Assembly (NCBI RefSeq): GCF_900129195.1
Contig: NZ_FQUY01000006.1
Location: forward strand, 1 to 64,000
Length of the DNA stretch: 64,000 nucleotides
Reading direction: 5' to 3'
Source: Desulforamulus putei DSM 12395
Lineage (GTDB): Bacteria; Bacillota; Desulfotomaculia; Desulfotomaculales; Desulfotomaculaceae
Shown: positions 49,650-61,740 of the stretch, piece by piece
Position numbering within the stretch: position 1 is the stretch's first letter
Layout of the letters: each line of letters begins with the position of its first letter
The notes under the pieces: model-generated
Database searches by the model: none
What the model was told of the DNA's origin: nothing
What the model saw: the letters and a program-made list of their open reading frames with translations, nothing else
Program-made: the position numbers and the translations under genes

Positions 49650-50720
49650 TCAGCCCAAAGCATTAATAATCGCTTCCGTCATTTCCACCGTACCCAGGCG
49701 GTTTTTACCGGGCTGCATGATGTCGCCGGTGCGGCAGCCTTGCTGCAGCACTCTGTCCACGGCCTGCTCGATGGCAGTTGCTTCGGCTTCCAGGCCGAAG
49801 GAGATGCGCAGCATCATGGCGGCGGACAGGATGGTGGCAATGGGGTTGGCCAGGTTCTGGCCGGCGATGTCCGGCGCGGAACCATGGATGGGCTCGTAAA
49901 GGGCCACTTCGCCGCCCAGGCTGGCCGAGGGCAGCATACCGATGGAGCCGGTGAGCTGGGAAGCCAGGTCGGTTAGGATGTCGCCGAACATATTCTCGGT
50001 CACCAGCACGTCAAACTGTTTGGGATTGCGCACCAGCTGCATGGCGCAGTTATCCACGTACATGTGGCTCAGTTCCACATCCGGGTATTCTCCGGCCAGG
50101 CTTTCCACCACCTCCCGCCACAGGCGGGAGCTTTCCAATACGTTGGCTTTATCTACGGACGTCAATTTTTTGTTTCTTTTGCGGGCCATTTCAAAGCCCA
50201 GCCGGGCCACCCGTTCCACCTCGGCGGTGGTGTACTCCAGGGTCTCCACCGCTTTCTGTCCCCCGCCGGGCAGGTCTTCCCGGCGCTTTTCCCCAAAGTA
50301 CAGCCCGCCGGTTAACTCCCGTATAATCAAGATATTCAGTCCGGACACCAGTTCTTCCTTCAGGGTGGAGGCATCGGCCAGGGCGGGATTTACCACCGCC
50401 GGGCGCAAGTTGGCATAGAGGCCCAGCTTTTTGCGCAGGGGCAGTAGGGCTCCCCGCTCGGGACGCAGTTCAGGCTCCAGGTTATCCCACTTGGGTCCGC
50501 CCACCGCCCCCAGCAAAATGGCATCGCTGTTGCGGCAGACCGCCAAAGTTTCTTCCGGCAGCGGGTGGCCGGTGGCGTCGTAAGCCGCTCCTCCGATCAT
50601 GGCTGTCTGAAATTGAAACTCCCGATTGAATTTTTCCGCCACGGCCTGCAGGACCCTGACCGCCTGGGGGACAATTTCCGGCCCGATGCCGTCACCGGGC
50701 AATAGCGCGATTTTATACAC
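49650..50720 (-). CDS. leuB: 3-isopropylmalate dehydrogenase
   Basis: 356 residues, NAD-dependent decarboxylating dehydrogenase. Motifs: [120 protein letters not shown]. It also oxidises 3-methylmalate in the citramalate route. The start GTG at 50720 overlaps leuD by eight bases. Confidence 0.97.
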   Translation of the reverse strand: MYKIALLPGDGIGPEIVPQAVRVLQAVAEKFNREFQFQTAMIGGAAYDATGHPLPEETLAVCRNSDAILLGAVGGPKWDNLEPELRPERGALLPLRKKLGLYANLRPAVVNPALADASTLKEELVSGLNILIIRELTGGLYFGEKRREDLPGGGQKAVETLEYTTAEVERVARLGFEMARKRNKKLTSVDKANVLESSRLWREVVESLAGEYPDVELSHMYVDNCAMQLVRNPKQFDVLVTENMFGDILTDLASQLTGSIGMLPSASLGGEVALYEPIHGSAPDIAGQNLANPIATILSAAMMLRISFGLEAEATAIEQAVDRVLQQGCRTGDIMQPGKNRLGTVEMTEAIINALG

Positions 50721-51213
50721 CTTGCTTCACCCGTCCTTTTACATAGTTGATGAGTCCGCCGGCCTCAATGATTTGCCGCATGAAATCCGGGATAGGCGCC
50801 GCCTGGTACTTTTTGCCGGTGGTAAGATTGGTGATGGCGCCGGTGGCGGCGTCAACGGTGATAGTATCCCCTTCCTTCAGTTCGTCGATGATCTCGGGAC
50901 ATTCAAAAATGGGCAAGCCAATATTAAAGGCATTGCGGTAAAAAATACGGGCAAAGGATTTGGCCACCACGCAGGACACCCCGGCGGCCTTAATGGCAAT
51001 GGGAGCATGTTCCCGGGAACTGCCGCAGCCGAAATTCTTGGCTGCCACGATGATGTCGCCGGGCTGTACCCTGGAAGCAAACCGGGGATCGGCATCCTCC
51101 ATGCAGTGCCGGGCCAGTTCCGCCGGGTCGGAGCTGTTCAGATAGCGGGCGGCGATGATTAGATCGGTATCCACGTCGTTGCCGAACTTCCAGACTTTTC
51201 CCTGCAGCTTCAT
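50713..51213 (-). CDS. leuD: 3-isopropylmalate dehydratase small subunit
   Basis: 166 residues, the swivelling domain that pairs with LeuC. The segments [32 protein letters not shown] and [41 protein letters not shown] are characteristic. It has GGAGGT inside the end of leuC, and the ATG directly follows the leuC stop. Confidence 0.97.
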   Translation of the reverse strand: MKLQGKVWKFGNDVDTDLIIAARYLNSSDPAELARHCMEDADPRFASRVQPGDIIVAAKNFGCGSSREHAPIAIKAAGVSCVVAKSFARIFYRNAFNIGLPIFECPEIIDELKEGDTITVDAATGAITNLTTGKKYQAAPIPDFMRQIIEAGGLINYVKGRVKQGV

Positions 51214-52476
51214 TTACAGCACCTCCTCGGGATGGGAAATACGGCCGGTCACGGCGCTGGCCGCGGTGACCGCCGGGTTGGCCAGGTACACTTCGCTCTC
51301 GGCATGGCCCATACGGCCCACAAAGTTACGGTTGGTGGTGGCGATGCAGCGCTCCCCTTTGGCCAGGATGCCCATGTGGCCGCCCAAGCAAGGGCCGCAG
51401 GTGGGTGTGCTGATAACCGCTCCGGCATCCAGGAAGATTTCAAATAAGCCTTCCCGCATGGCCTGGCGGTAAATTTCCTGGGTGCCGGGGATGATAATCA
51501 ACCTGACTCGCTTGTTGACTTTTTTCCCTTTGAGGACCTCGGCAGCCAGGCGCAGATCTTCCATACGCCCGTTGGTGCAGGAGCCGATGACGGCCTGGTC
51601 GATGTCCACCCTGCCGGCTTCACTGACCGGACGGGCATTTTCGGGCAGATGGGGGAAGGCCACCTGGGGTTCGATCTTGGTTACGTCAAATTCGTAAACT
51701 TCCGCATAGCTGGCGTCCGGGTCGCTGGTATAGAAGGTGTAGGGACGTTTGGTCCTGCCTTCCACATACTGCCGGGTGATTTCATCGGGTTCGATAATGC
51801 CGTTTTTGCCCCCGGCTTCAATGGCCATGTTGCACATGGTAAAGCGGCCGTCCATGGAGAGCTGGCGGATGGCTTCGCCGCAGAACTCCATGGCACGGTA
51901 CAGGGCGCCGTCCACACCGATTTTGCCGATGGTGTAGAGGATGAGGTCCTTGCCGCCCACCCATTTGTTTAACCGGCCGTTATAAATAAATTTCATGGAT
52001 TCCGGCACTTTAAACCAGGTTTCTCCCAAGGCCATGGCAGCGGCCAGGTCGGTGCTGCCCACGCCGGTGGCAAAGGCCCCTAGGGCGCCGTAGGTGCAGG
52101 TGTGGGAGTCCGCCCCGATGACGACGTCACCGGGTCCCACCAGCCCCTGCTCGGGCAGCAGGCAGTGCTCGATACCCATGCGGCCCACTTCAAAATAGTT
52201 GGTCAGTTCCTGGCAGTGGGCGAAGTCCCGCACCAGCTTTGCCTGTTCCGCAGATTTGATGTCCTTGTTGGGGGTGAAATGGTCGGGCACCAGGGCCACT
52301 CTTTCTTTATCCCAAACCCTCTCCAGGCCGATCTTTTGAAATTCTTTGATGGCCACCGGCGCCGTAATGTCGTTGGCCAACACCAGGTCTACCCTGGCGT
52401 TGATCAGTTCCCCGGGTTTTACGCTGTCTTTCCCTGCTGCCGCAGCCAGTATCTTTTCTGTAATTGTCATTGGCAC
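51214..52476 (-). CDS. leuC: 3-isopropylmalate dehydratase large subunit
   Basis: 420 residues of the aconitase family with a 4Fe-4S cluster. [20 protein letters not shown] at the start. Cluster cysteines lie in [13 protein letters not shown] and in [37 protein letters not shown] and [10 protein letters not shown] are also present. The start is GTG at 52476 (AGAGGTGA six bases upstream) or the ATG two codons later. It isomerises isopropylmalate and, with CimA, probably citramalate. Confidence 0.97.
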   Translation of the reverse strand: MPMTITEKILAAAAGKDSVKPGELINARVDLVLANDITAPVAIKEFQKIGLERVWDKERVALVPDHFTPNKDIKSAEQAKLVRDFAHCQELTNYFEVGRMGIEHCLLPEQGLVGPGDVVIGADSHTCTYGALGAFATGVGSTDLAAAMALGETWFKVPESMKFIYNGRLNKWVGGKDLILYTIGKIGVDGALYRAMEFCGEAIRQLSMDGRFTMCNMAIEAGGKNGIIEPDEITRQYVEGRTKRPYTFYTSDPDASYAEVYEFDVTKIEPQVAFPHLPENARPVSEAGRVDIDQAVIGSCTNGRMEDLRLAAEVLKGKKVNKRVRLIIIPGTQEIYRQAMREGLFEIFLDAGAVISTPTCGPCLGGHMGILAKGERCIATTNRNFVGRMGHAESEVYLANPAVTAASAVTGRISHPEEVL

Positions 52477-52496
52477 GGTACTTCACCTCTCTTAAT

Positions 52497-52645
52497 TAGC
52501 TGTCAGCCTTCAGCCCTCGGCCGTCGGCCTGTATTGTATAAGTACAAACCTTTTACCACTTGCAAACCTACTATTTTGTTCATCACTCTGAATTAAAAGG
52601 TAACCCCAAAGGCTGATGGCCGATGGCTGACGGCTGATGGCCAAA
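52497..52645. repeat. Heptamer-repeat inverted pair, leuA/leuC junction
   Basis: Left arm (52501-52528): TGTCAGC CTTCAGC CCTCGGC CGTCGGC. Right arm (52611-52638): GGCTGAT GGCCGAT GGCTGAC GGCTGAT, followed by GGCCAAA. Units repeat every seven bases. The right arm is roughly the reverse complement of the left, so RNA or single-stranded DNA could form a long imperfect hairpin. The gene-free loop is about 80 bases. Confidence 0.75.
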
Positions 52646-52690
52646 CAAACCATGCCGGCCTGCCTTTGAAGCAGATACTTCCCTACCGCC

Positions 52691-54208
52691 TCAACCCCTA
52701 TCATAGATCAACTTATTCACCGCATTTACATAGGCCCTGGCGGAGGCTTCCAGGATATCGGTGCTGACGCCCCGGCCGGTGTAAATTTTTTCCCGCCCGT
52801 TGCACTTGAGCTTCACGGTGACGTCACCCAGGGCGTCTTTGCCGCCGGTGATGGCATTGATGGTATAGTTGACCAGGGTGCAGGAGAGGCCGGTAATTTT
52901 GTCCACAGCTTTATAGATGGCGTCCACCGGACCGTCGCCGCAGGCGGCGTCTTCTTTCCGCTCATCGCCCACCCGCAGCCCCACGGTGGCGGTGGGCACC
53001 ACGGTAGTGCCGCTGGAGATGTGGAAATATTCCAGCGTATAGGTGTCCGGAATGTGCCGGATTTCGTCATCCACTATGGCCTGCAGGTCTTCATCGGTAA
53101 TTTCCTTCTTTTTGTCCGCCAGGGATTTGAATCTGGCAAAGGCCAGGTTCAGTTCATCATCGGTCAAGTTGTAACCCAGCTCGGCCAGGCGGTCCCGGAA
53201 GGCATGGCGGCCGGAATGTTTGCCCAGCACCAGGTTGCTGGCGGCAATGCCAACCATCTCAGGGTTCATAATTTCGTAGGTAGTTCGCTCCTTCAGCACA
53301 CCGTCCTGGTGGATGCCGGACTCGTGGGCAAAGGCGTTCTTGCCCACCACCGCCTTGTTGGGCTGCACCGGCATACCGGTTAATGAACTGACCAACCGGC
53401 TGGTCCGGTAAATTTCCCGGGTGTTAAACCCGGTGGTAAGGCCGTAACGGTCCTTGCGGGTGTACAGGCCCATGACCACCTCTTCCAGGGCGGCGTTGCC
53501 GGCCCTTTCCCCGATGCCGTTAATGGTGCCTTCCACCTGACGGGCGCCGGCGCCCACGGCGGCCAGGGAGTTGGCCACCGCCAGACCCAGGTCGTCATGG
53601 CAGTGCACGCTGACAATGACCTTTTCAATGCCGGGCGTCCTTTCCATGACCTGCTTGATAAACAGGGCGAACTCCTCGGGCATGGCATAGCCCACGGTGT
53701 CCGGTATGTTGATAACCGTGGCCCCGGCTTTAATGACTTCGCCGAAGACCCGGGCCAGATAGTCCACATCGGAGCGGGAGGCGTCCTCGGCGGAAAACTC
53801 CACATCCGAGGTGTATTTTTTAGCGTGTTTCACTGCTGCCACCGCCGCCTCCACCACCTGGTCCCGGTCCTTGCGCAATTTGTATTTCAGGTGAATGTCA
53901 GAGGTGGCTATGAAGGTATGAATACGGGCCTGCTCGGCGTCCCGCAGGGCTTCCCAGGCGCTGTCGATGTCCTTGAAGTTGGCACGGGCCAGACCTGCCA
54001 CGGTGACGCCCCGCACCTCCCTGGCCACTGCCTGAACAGCGGCAAAATCGCCGGGAGAGGTAATGGGGAAACCAGCTTCAATAATGTCCACGCCCAAGCG
54101 CGTAAGTTGCCTGGCAATTTGCAGTTTCTCATTAATATTTAAACTGACGCCCGGGGACTGCTCGCCGTCCCGCAGGGTGGTATCAAAGATGTAAACCCGG
54201 TTGCTCAA
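52691..54208 (-). CDS. leuA: 2-isopropylmalate synthase
   Basis: 505 residues. It condenses acetyl-CoA with 2-oxoisovalerate, the first leucine-specific step. [85 protein letters not shown] and [17 protein letters not shown] are family motifs. The C-terminal regulatory domain, which gives leucine feedback, is complete to VNKLIYDRG. The start is TTG at 54208 (GGGAGGG six bases upstream), not the frame start at 54226. Confidence 0.97.
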   Translation of the reverse strand: MSNRVYIFDTTLRDGEQSPGVSLNINEKLQIARQLTRLGVDIIEAGFPITSPGDFAAVQAVAREVRGVTVAGLARANFKDIDSAWEALRDAEQARIHTFIATSDIHLKYKLRKDRDQVVEAAVAAVKHAKKYTSDVEFSAEDASRSDVDYLARVFGEVIKAGATVINIPDTVGYAMPEEFALFIKQVMERTPGIEKVIVSVHCHDDLGLAVANSLAAVGAGARQVEGTINGIGERAGNAALEEVVMGLYTRKDRYGLTTGFNTREIYRTSRLVSSLTGMPVQPNKAVVGKNAFAHESGIHQDGVLKERTTYEIMNPEMVGIAASNLVLGKHSGRHAFRDRLAELGYNLTDDELNLAFARFKSLADKKKEITDEDLQAIVDDEIRHIPDTYTLEYFHISSGTTVVPTATVGLRVGDERKEDAACGDGPVDAIYKAVDKITGLSCTLVNYTINAITGGKDALGDVTVKLKCNGREKIYTGRGVSTDILEASARAYVNAVNKLIYDRG

Positions 54209-54228
54209 TCCATTCCCTCCCGTCAAAT

Positions 54229-55899
54229 CTATTCATAGTCCAAAGCGTCGCAGATATCGGCGCCTGCCAGCACCATTGGCATCACATTCTCATCGGGGTC
54301 GATGGCACAATCCACCAGCACCGGCCCCTGGTCACTGAAAGCTTCGGTCAGGGCAGTCTGCAATTCTTGATCGGTACGGACGGTGAAACCCTTAAAGCCA
54401 TAGACCCGGGCCAGGGCCGCAAAGTCCGGCACGAAGGTGAAGTCCACCGCCATGTACCGCTTGTCGCAGTAAAACTCCTGCAGTTGCCGCACCATCCCCA
54501 GCCGCCTGTTATTTAACACGAAGATTTTCAACGGCAGGCTTTGTTCCGCAGCGGTGGCCAGTTCATTGAGGGTCATTTGAAAACTGCCGTCACCGGTTAC
54601 CAGCACCACCGTTTCGTCGGGTCTGCCGAACTGGGCGCCGATGGCGCCGGGCAACCCGAATCCCATGCAGCCCAGACCGCCGGAGGTGACAAATTTCCGG
54701 GGATATTTAAAGGCAAAGTGCTGGGCCACCCACATCTGGTGCTGGCCCACATCGGTGGCCACGATGACGTCACCGCCGGTGTGACGGTAAATTTCTTCTA
54801 TTATATATTGCGGTTTCAGATACTCGCCCCCCGGCCGGTACCTGGGAGCAAATTCATGCTTCCAGTAACCCACGGTGTTAATCCAGGTGGTGTTTTGTTT
54901 TTTGTCCAACCGCACCAGCAGGGCCTCCAGGACCTTTTTGGTGTCGCCCACGATGGGTAGGTGGGATATCACGTTTTTACTGATTTCCGCCGGGTCGATG
55001 TCCACATGGATGACCCGGGCACGAGGAGCAAACCCGGCCACTCTGCCGGTGACCCGGTCGTCAAAGCGGGCGCCCAGGGTAATCAACAGGTCGCACTCGG
55101 TAACCGCCAGGTTGGCAGCTTTGTTGCCGTGCAGCCCCAGCATGCCTAGGAACAGGGGGTGGTCGCCGGGAAAGGCGCCCAGCCCCATCAGGGTGGAGAC
55201 CACCGGGGCATCGATGGTTTCTGCCAGCCACACCAGTTCTTCCGAGGCGTTGGCGTTCACCACACCGCCGCCTATGTAAATGACCGGCCGCTGGGCCTGC
55301 ATGATGAGTTTGGCTGCCTGGTTGATTTGGGCCCCGTGCCCCTTGACGGTGGGTTTGTATCCCATTAGTTTAACATCGTCGGGATATTTGAACTGGATAG
55401 GGGTCATGGCGATGTCCTTGGGCAGGTCGATCAACACCGGTCCCGGCCTGCCTGTACGGGCGATATGAAAGGCCCGCTTGACAATCATGGGCAGCATTTT
55501 GGGGTCTTTCACCAGGTAGTTATGTTTGGTAATGGGCATGGTGATACCGGTGATATCTACCTCTTGAAAGGCATCGGTCCCTACCTGAACGGTGGGAACC
55601 TGCCCGGTAATGGCCACCAGCGGAATAGAATCCATGTAGGCGTTGGCCAGGCCGGTTACCAGGTTGGTGGCGCCGGGACCGGAGGTGGCCATACAGACCC
55701 CCACCCTGCCGGTGGTCCGGGCGTAACCGCTGGCCGCATGGGCCGCCCCCTGCTCGTGCCGGGTAAGAATATGCTTGATCTTGCTGTCTTTCAGGGCATC
55801 GTACACAGGGAGGATGGCACCACCGGGATAACCAAAGATTAACTCCACACCCTCCATCTCCAGGCAGCGAACCAACGCTTCGGCACAGGTAATTTCCAA
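54229..55899 (-). CDS. ilvB: Acetolactate synthase large subunit (second copy)
   Basis: 556 residues, a TPP- and FAD-dependent enzyme making acetolactate or acetohydroxybutyrate. [58 protein letters not shown] (catalytic Glu), the TPP motif [23 protein letters not shown] followed by [11 protein letters not shown]. The start is TTG at 55899 with GGGAGGG. It is a distinct paralogue of the ilvB at 57568. No small subunit lies beside it, so it may share IlvN or work alone. Confidence 0.95.
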   Translation of the reverse strand: MEITCAEALVRCLEMEGVELIFGYPGGAILPVYDALKDSKIKHILTRHEQGAAHAASGYARTTGRVGVCMATSGPGATNLVTGLANAYMDSIPLVAITGQVPTVQVGTDAFQEVDITGITMPITKHNYLVKDPKMLPMIVKRAFHIARTGRPGPVLIDLPKDIAMTPIQFKYPDDVKLMGYKPTVKGHGAQINQAAKLIMQAQRPVIYIGGGVVNANASEELVWLAETIDAPVVSTLMGLGAFPGDHPLFLGMLGLHGNKAANLAVTECDLLITLGARFDDRVTGRVAGFAPRARVIHVDIDPAEISKNVISHLPIVGDTKKVLEALLVRLDKKQNTTWINTVGYWKHEFAPRYRPGGEYLKPQYIIEEIYRHTGGDVIVATDVGQHQMWVAQHFAFKYPRKFVTSGGLGCMGFGLPGAIGAQFGRPDETVVLVTGDGSFQMTLNELATAAEQSLPLKIFVLNNRRLGMVRQLQEFYCDKRYMAVDFTFVPDFAALARVYGFKGFTVRTDQELQTALTEAFSDQGPVLVDCAIDPDENVMPMVLAGADICDALDYE

Positions 55900-55917
55900 A
55901 GCATATCCCTCCCGTTT

Positions 55918-56047
55918 TGGTCGTTAGTCGTTAGTCGTTAGTCGTCGGTCGTCAGTAAAACCATTGGTCATACCGGAAGACCGACAGCCGCCAGCTAACA
56001 CCTTTATATTTTTATTCCTGACGTCAGACATCCGACGACCGACGTCT
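55918..56047. repeat. Heptamer-repeat inverted pair, ilvC/ilvB2 junction
   Basis: Left arm (55921-55955): TCGTTAG three times, then TCGTCGG TCGTCAG. Right arm (56019-56047): CTGACGTCAGACATCC and GACGACCGACGTC, again with a seven-base period and complementary in part to the left arm. A middle block (GACCGACAGCCGCCAGCTAAC) is related. The right arm reaches the ilvC stop codon. Confidence 0.75.
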
Positions 56048-57038
56048 ACTTCTTGAGCCAAGGCATCATTTTGCGAAGTTCGGCGCCAACCTTTTCAATG
56101 GGGTGCTCCTGTTCCATTTTGCGGATGGCATGGAACTGCGGCCCTTTGACCTGGTTTTCCAGCATCCAGTTGCGGGCGAAGGTGCCGTCCTGGATTTCCG
56201 CCAGCACCCGTCTCATTTCCTGCCGGGTTTCTTCGGTGATGATGCGGGGACCTACCATATAGTCGCCGTATTCAGCGGTATTGCTGACGGAGTATCTCAT
56301 GCGGGAAAGGCCTCCCTCATAGATGAGGTCCACAATTAATTTCAGCTCGTGCAGACACTCGAAGTAAGCCATTTCAGGGGCATAGCCCGCTTCCACCAGG
56401 GTTTCGAAACCGGCCTTGATGAGTTCACTGACACCGCCGCACAGGACCGCCTGCTCGCCAAAGAGGTCGGTCTCGGTTTCTTCCTTAAAGGTGGTCTCGA
56501 AAACACCGGCTTTGGTGCAGCCGATCCCCTTGGCATAGGCCAGGGCAAGGTCTTTAGCTTTACCGGTGTAGTCCTGGTAAACGGCCACCAGTCCGGGTAC
56601 ACCCTTGCCTTCAACATACATGCGCCTTACCAAATGGCCGGGGCTCTTGGGGGCCACCAGAAAGACATCCACATGCTTGGGCGGTACAATTTGGCCAAAG
56701 TGGATATTGAAACCGTGGGAGAACATCAGAGCCTTGCCTTCGGTCAGGTAGGGCTCGATTTCTTCGGCATAGACCCGTCCCTGGATTTCATCGGGGAGCA
56801 GGACCTGAATTACATCAGCCCTGGCGCAGGCTTCGGGTACAATGGCCACTTCCAGACCGTCGGCTTCGGCCCTAGCCCAGCGGGGGCTGTCTTTGCGCAG
56901 GCCCACCACCACATCCAAACCGCTATCTCGAAGGCTTTGGGCCTGGGCATGGCCCTGACTGCCGTAACCCAGCACGGCAATCTTTTTGCCTTTCAGGTAC
57001 TCCAAATTTGCATCTGCATCGTAATAAATTCTTACCAT
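56046..57038 (-). CDS. ilvC: Ketol-acid reductoisomerase
   Basis: 330 residues, the class I (short) form. It isomerises and reduces acetolactate with NADPH and Mg. [23 protein letters not shown] binds the nucleotide; [25 protein letters not shown] and [50 protein letters not shown] (catalytic acids) follow. GAGGAGG lies upstream of the ATG. It is spaced two bases from ilvN, so the two are coupled. Confidence 0.97.
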   Translation of the reverse strand: MVRIYYDADANLEYLKGKKIAVLGYGSQGHAQAQSLRDSGLDVVVGLRKDSPRWARAEADGLEVAIVPEACARADVIQVLLPDEIQGRVYAEEIEPYLTEGKALMFSHGFNIHFGQIVPPKHVDVFLVAPKSPGHLVRRMYVEGKGVPGLVAVYQDYTGKAKDLALAYAKGIGCTKAGVFETTFKEETETDLFGEQAVLCGGVSELIKAGFETLVEAGYAPEMAYFECLHELKLIVDLIYEGGLSRMRYSVSNTAEYGDYMVGPRIITEETRQEMRRVLAEIQDGTFARNWMLENQVKGPQFHAIRKMEQEHPIEKVGAELRKMMPWLKK

Positions 57039-57040
57039 GT

Positions 57041-57553
57041 TTAGTCCTCCTCTTTTGTCCTGTTAATATTGGTATATTTGGCGCCCCGCAGCATGGCTAC
57101 TTTGCCGGTGCGCACCAATTCTTTGATCCCAAAGGGGCGGAGCGCCTCTTCAAAGGCATTGATTTTTTCCTGATTGCCGGTGCACTCGAGGGTCAGGTTC
57201 TTGTGGCCGTAATCTACGATATTGGCCCGGAAAATTTGGGCAATTTGCATGATTTCCCCCCTGCTGCCGGCATCGGTGTTGACCTTGATGAGAACCAGTT
57301 CCCTGTCCACATGGGGGGATGAGGTAATATCACTGATTTTGATCACATCCACCAGCTTGTGCAATTGTTTGCTGACCTGCTCCAGCACCCGCTCATCCCC
57401 CTCCACCACGATGGTCATGCGGGAGATGGCCGGGTTGTCGGTGCGGCCCACGGCCAGGCTGTCGATGTTGTATCCCCTCCGGCTGAAGAGGCCGGCCACC
57501 CGAGCCAGAACCCCCGGGCTGTTTTCCACTAATACCGCCAGTGTGTGGTACAT
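57041..57553 (-). CDS. ilvN: Acetolactate synthase small (regulatory) subunit
   Basis: 170 residues. An N-terminal ACT domain ([33 protein letters not shown]) binds valine for feedback. The C-terminal half ([41 protein letters not shown]) is the ALS_ss_C domain. The ATG at 57553 has AAAGGGG at good spacing; a GTG one codon upstream is the alternative. It lies between the first ilvB and ilvC. Confidence 0.95.
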   Translation of the reverse strand: MYHTLAVLVENSPGVLARVAGLFSRRGYNIDSLAVGRTDNPAISRMTIVVEGDERVLEQVSKQLHKLVDVIKISDITSSPHVDRELVLIKVNTDAGSRGEIMQIAQIFRANIVDYGHKNLTLECTGNQEKINAFEEALRPFGIKELVRTGKVAMLRGAKYTNINRTKEED

Positions 57554-57567
57554 CACGACACCCCTTT

Positions 57568-59229
57568 CTACCCTAACATTTCATTCAGCGCCTTACCCGG
57601 CGGCACAAAGGGTAAGACGTTTTCTTCTCTCTCAATGACAAAGTCCATTAATACCGGTTTTCTTGACTGTATTGCCGCCTGCAGGACTTCTGCAACTTCC
57701 TCTTTGCGGGTTGCCTGGTAGCCTTCGGCGCCATAGGCCTCGGCCAGTTTGACAAAGTCCGGGTTCTTTATCTCCGTATGTGAATAGCGGCGGTTGTAGA
57801 ACATCTCCTGCCACTGGCGAACCATGCCCAGGTAACCGTTATTCATGATGGCAACGTTGACCGGCAAGTCATAATCCACGGCGGTGGCCAGCTCCTGGAT
57901 GTTCATTTGAATGCTGCCGTCCCCGGCAATGTCAAAGACCGTTTCTGCCGGGCAGGCCACCTGCACGCCGATGGCGGCGGGAAAACCGTAACCCATGGTG
58001 CCCAGCCCGCCGGAAGAGATAAAGGAACGGGGCCGGGTGTAGGTGTAATAGTGAGCCGCCCACATCTGGTGCTGGCCCACTTCGGTGGTGATGCGGGCCC
58101 GCCCGCCGGTCTGCCGGTAGATTTCACGGATGACGTGCTGGGGCTTCAGATTACCGCCGTTTTCATCGAATTCAAGGGGGTATTCCTTTTTCCAGGCGGC
58201 AATTTTATCCTGCCAGGCAGACTGCAGTCTTGCTTCTATGCGCTCCAACAACTGGTTGAGCACTGTCTTGACATCCCCGGCGATGGGAATATCTACCCGA
58301 ACATTCTTCCCCAGCTCCGCCGGGTCTATGTCGATATGAATAATTTTGGCGTCGGGGGCAAAGGATTCCACCTTGCCGGTGACCCTGTCATCAAAACGCA
58401 CCCCGACGGCAATCAGCAGGTCGCACTCGCAAATGGCATAGTTGGCGTACTTGGAGCCGTGCATGCCCAGCATGCCCAGGGCCAGCGGGTGATCGCCGGG
58501 GAATCCTCCCAACCCCATCAGGGTGGTGGCCACCGGGGCCAACAGGGTCTCGGACAGTTTCCTCAGTTCCTCATGGGCGCCGGCGCTGATAATGCCGCCT
58601 CCGGCATAGATGACCGGGCGCTGACTTTCGGCGATGGCCTTGAGGGCCTGATTGACCAGTTCCTCCCGGGCTTTGCGGGGCGGATTGTAACCGGGCAGGT
58701 TCAGGTAGCCGTTGCGGTAATAGTCCATTTCCCCGGAGGAAACATCTCTGGGAACGTCAATCAGGACCGGGCCGGGGCGGCCGGTGCTGGCGATGTAAAA
58801 GGCCTCTTTGACAATCCGTCCCAGGTCCCGGATATCTTTTACGATATAGTTGTGCTTGGTGATGGGAAGGGTGATGCCGGTGATGTCCACCTCTTGAAAG
58901 GAATCCCGGCCCAGCATGAACGTCGGGACCTGACCGGTGATGGCCACCAGGGGCACCGAATCCATGTAGGCGTTGGCAATCCCCGTCACCAGGTTGGTGG
59001 CCCCGGGACCGGAGGTGGCCAGGCAAACCCCCACCCTACCGGAAGCACGGGCATACCCATCGGCGGCATGGACCGCACCCTGCTCGTGACGGGTCAAAAT
59101 GTGGCGAATATCTGCATCATAAAGGGCGTCGTAGATGGGGAGCGCCTGCCCGCCCGGGTATCCGAAAATGGTCTCGACACCCATTTCTTTTAAGCTGTCT
59201 ATTAAAATCTCCGCTCCGGTCATTTTCAT
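57568..59229 (-). CDS. ilvB: Acetolactate synthase large subunit (first copy)
   Basis: 553 residues. [64 protein letters not shown] motif [21 protein letters not shown] followed by [19 protein letters not shown] lies eight bases before the ATG. It sits next to ilvN, which suggests that this is the catalytic partner of the regulatory subunit. It differs clearly from the second copy at 54229 (for example [14 protein letters not shown] versus [14 protein letters not shown]). Confidence 0.96.
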   Translation of the reverse strand: MKMTGAEILIDSLKEMGVETIFGYPGGQALPIYDALYDADIRHILTRHEQGAVHAADGYARASGRVGVCLATSGPGATNLVTGIANAYMDSVPLVAITGQVPTFMLGRDSFQEVDITGITLPITKHNYIVKDIRDLGRIVKEAFYIASTGRPGPVLIDVPRDVSSGEMDYYRNGYLNLPGYNPPRKAREELVNQALKAIAESQRPVIYAGGGIISAGAHEELRKLSETLLAPVATTLMGLGGFPGDHPLALGMLGMHGSKYANYAICECDLLIAVGVRFDDRVTGKVESFAPDAKIIHIDIDPAELGKNVRVDIPIAGDVKTVLNQLLERIEARLQSAWQDKIAAWKKEYPLEFDENGGNLKPQHVIREIYRQTGGRARITTEVGQHQMWAAHYYTYTRPRSFISSGGLGTMGYGFPAAIGVQVACPAETVFDIAGDGSIQMNIQELATAVDYDLPVNVAIMNNGYLGMVRQWQEMFYNRRYSHTEIKNPDFVKLAEAYGAEGYQATRKEEVAEVLQAAIQSRKPVLMDFVIEREENVLPFVPPGKALNEMLG

Positions 59230-59265
59230 CTGTAAAACCTCCAGTTATGCTAATACTGCATTTCT

Positions 59266-59378
59266 TTGGGGGCTATTGGCTTTTGGCCTTTGAGGTATTT
59301 CTTTTGGGTCCTGTCATTTGACCCTTTGGCCAGACCCTTAAGGCTAACAACTGGACCCCATATCTCTACCCCAAAGGC
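59266..59378. repeat. Degenerate heptamer-type repeat region, ilvB/ilvD junction
   Basis: GGGGGCTATTGGCTTTTGGCCTTTG (59268-59292) and a right part with ACCCTTTGGCC and ACCCCAAAGGCTAGC (up to about 59382) resemble the arms at the leuA/leuC junction (ACCCCAAAGGCTGATGGC). A core GGTATTTCTT-NN-GGGTC at 59294-59310 recurs at 63391-63407. Confidence 0.5.
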
Positions 59379-61036
59379 TAGCTAAGCACTGCTCCTTTTC
59401 CGGCGGAAGATACCTGTTTGGCGTAGCGGGCCAGGTATCCCGTGGTGACTTTGGGTACGGGAGGCTGCCAGGCGGCCAGGCGCCGGTTGATTTCCGCCTG
59501 GTCCAGCTTGACCTCCAGCCGGTAGTTGGGGATATCAATCTCCACAATGTCCCCGTCCTGAAGGACGGCGATAAGACCCCCTTCCGCTGCTTCCGGGGAA
59601 ATATGTCCGATGGAAGCCCCCCTGGATGCGCCGGAAAAACGCCCGTCGGTTAAGAGGGCCACTTCTTTGTCCAGCCCCATCCCCGCCAGTACCGAGGTAG
59701 GCGCCAGCATTTCCCGCATGCCCGGACCGCCTTTGGGGCCCTCGTAGCGAATTACCACCACGTCACCGGGTTTAATTTGGCCTCCCATGATGGCTGCAAT
59801 GGCAGCCTCTTCCCCGTCGAACACTCTGGCCGGGCCGGTATGTTGCAGCATTTCCGGCGCCACGGCCGCTCTCTTCACCACCGCTCCGTCCGGCGCCAGA
59901 TTGCCGCGCAGGATGGCCAGCCCGCCGGTGGAACTGTAGGGTTCTTTGACACTGCGGATGACGTTGCGATCTTTGATTTTGGCCTGTTCCAACAATTGGC
60001 CAACTGTCAAGCCACTGACAGTTTTAATGTTTGGATTAATCAGACCATTGACGTACAGTTCTTTCATCACCGCTTGGATGCCGCCGGCTGCGTAAAGGTC
60101 CTGTATATGGTACTGCCCGGCCGGGCTCAGCTTGCACAGGTGCGGCGTTTTCTCACTGATTTCGTTGATTAAATCCAGGTTTAGCTCAATACCCGCTTCA
60201 CGGGCGATAGCGGGCAGGTGCAGTACCGTATTGGTGGAACAGCCCAGGGCCATATCCACGGCCAACCCGTTGCGGAAGTTCTCCATCGTTAAAATATCCC
60301 TGGGTCTTAGATTTTCTTGGACCAGGGCCACTGCCCTCATGCCGGCCGCTTTGGCCAGCCTGCGTCTGGCGGCGGTGACCGCTGGAACGGTGCCGTTGCC
60401 CGGCAGGGCCATGCCCAGCGCTTCGGTCAAGCAGTTCATGCTGTTGGCGGTAAACATGCCGGCACAGGAACCGCAGCCGGGGCAGGCATTGTCTTCCAGT
60501 TCAGCCAGTTCCTCACGGGTCATGCGGCCTACCTGCACAGCCCCCACCGCCTCAAACATTTGCGTTACCGAAACATCCTGGTCCCGAAATTTACCTGCCA
60601 GCATGGGGCCGCCGCTGACCACAATAGTCGGGATGTTCAAACGAGCGGCAGCCATCAGCATACCGGGAACCACCTTGTCACAGTTGGGGATCAGGACCAA
60701 CCCGTCGAAGGGGTGAGCCTGGGCCATAATTTCAATGGAATCGGCAATGATCTCCCGGCTGGCCAGGGAGTAGCGCATGCCGGGGTGCCCCATGGCAATG
60801 CCGTCGCAGACGGCAATGGCCGGAAATTCCACCGGCGTCCCGCCGGCCATGCGAACGCCTGCCTTGACGGCCTCGGCGATATCTTTCAAGTGTATATGTC
60901 CGGGAACAATCTCGTTAAAGGAGTTCACAACCCCGATCATGGGTCGGGATAATTCTTCATCCAGCAGTCCCAGCGCTTTAAACAAACTGCGGTGCGGCGC
61001 CCTCTCCAGCCCTTTTTTCATTGCATCGCTGCGCAT
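59378..61036 (-). CDS. ilvD: Dihydroxy-acid dehydratase
   Basis: 552 residues, an iron-sulfur dehydratase of valine and isoleucine synthesis. Start [22 protein letters not shown], then [59 protein letters not shown] (cluster cysteines), [25 protein letters not shown] and [28 protein letters not shown] six bases before the ATG. First structural gene after the tandem T-box leader. Confidence 0.97.
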   Translation of the reverse strand: MRSDAMKKGLERAPHRSLFKALGLLDEELSRPMIGVVNSFNEIVPGHIHLKDIAEAVKAGVRMAGGTPVEFPAIAVCDGIAMGHPGMRYSLASREIIADSIEIMAQAHPFDGLVLIPNCDKVVPGMLMAAARLNIPTIVVSGGPMLAGKFRDQDVSVTQMFEAVGAVQVGRMTREELAELEDNACPGCGSCAGMFTANSMNCLTEALGMALPGNGTVPAVTAARRRLAKAAGMRAVALVQENLRPRDILTMENFRNGLAVDMALGCSTNTVLHLPAIAREAGIELNLDLINEISEKTPHLCKLSPAGQYHIQDLYAAGGIQAVMKELYVNGLINPNIKTVSGLTVGQLLEQAKIKDRNVIRSVKEPYSSTGGLAILRGNLAPDGAVVKRAAVAPEMLQHTGPARVFDGEEAAIAAIMGGQIKPGDVVVIRYEGPKGGPGMREMLAPTSVLAGMGLDKEVALLTDGRFSGASRGASIGHISPEAAEGGLIAVLQDGDIVEIDIPNYRLEVKLDQAEINRRLAAWQPPVPKVTTGYLARYAKQVSSAGKGAVLS

Positions 61037-61062
61037 AGCTTTACCTCCCGATTATGAGTATA

Positions 61063-61372
61063 CAAAAAACCTCTCGTTCCCCGGCATCAATGCCAGGGAC
61101 GAGAGGTTTATCCTTCCGCGGTACCACCCTGATTGCTCTTAGCAAGAGCCACTCATGCACAAAATACATACATACCCTGTGCCTTTTGATAACGGGTTCT
61201 GAAAACCCGGCCCCAATTACTCGTGTGGATCACACTTTCACGAGGGCAGCTCCCGGGTGAGACCAGACTGTCAGTGGCGCCGGCTTCCACCCAACCCGGC
61301 TCTCTGTGGCCCTGTTCAGACTGTTGTCCCGATCATGGCTGTTTTCTGTACCTTACTAAATAAATTACTAGT
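61063..61372 (-). ncRNA. T-box riboswitch, leucine specifier (CTC)
   Basis: The minus strand shows stem I with ACAGAGAGCCGGGTTGGGTGG (AG bulge region), the specifier loop context GGT-CTC-ACCCGGGAGCTGCC (CTC at 61261-61259), the T-box sequence AGGGTGGTACCGCG (61130-61117) whose TGGT fits a tRNA with an A discriminator, and a terminator, CCTCTCGT...ACGAGAGG then six T (61109-61063). The codon is assigned by alignment with the neighbouring T-box, where the same position is ATC. Uncharged tRNA-Leu would favour antitermination into ilvD. Confidence 0.93.
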
Positions 61373-61373
61373 A

Positions 61374-61402
61374 AGTATAGTAGTTTCGCCAAGTACTGTC
61401 AA
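61374..61402 (-). promoter_or_regulatory. Promoter of the Leu T-box module
   Basis: On the minus strand TTGACA (61402-61397), a 17-base spacer and TATACT (61379-61374). It starts a second transcript just upstream of the Leu T-box. Confidence 0.85.
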
Positions 61403-61445
61403 GAAGTTCTGTGTTATGATCGGGTTAAATTATTCAGGGGCTGCA

Positions 61446-61735
61446 ACAAAAAACCCCTCGTTCCCGGCAACATGCCAGGGACGAGAGGTAATCCTTCCGC
61501 GGTACCACCCTGATTGCTCAACAAAGAGCCGCTTTTGCACAGCATACAGACGTATTTGTGCGGTTTGATAACGGGTGCCAAACCCGGCCCAACCTACTTG
61601 CGTGATGCTTTCGGAAAGGCAGCTCCGGGGTGATGTAGGCAATCTGTCATGTGGCGCCGGCTTCCACCTGCCCCGGCTCTCTGTGGCCCTGTATCAGATG
61701 CCCGGTCCCCTTCAACGCTGTTTTGGATATGTTAC
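61446..61735 (-). ncRNA. T-box riboswitch, isoleucine specifier (ATC)
   Basis: Same layout as its neighbour: AGAGCCGGGGCAGGTGGAAGC in stem I, CCTAC-ATC-ACCCCGGAGCTGCC in the specifier loop (ATC at 61634-61632), T-box AGGGTGGTACCGCG (61511-61498) and a terminator (61490-61446, CCTCTCGT paired with ACGAGGGG, then six T). It is the upstream, promoter-distal copy with respect to ilvD. The two modules are clearly duplicates that diverged at the codon. Confidence 0.93.
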
Positions 61736-61740
61736 TATTA

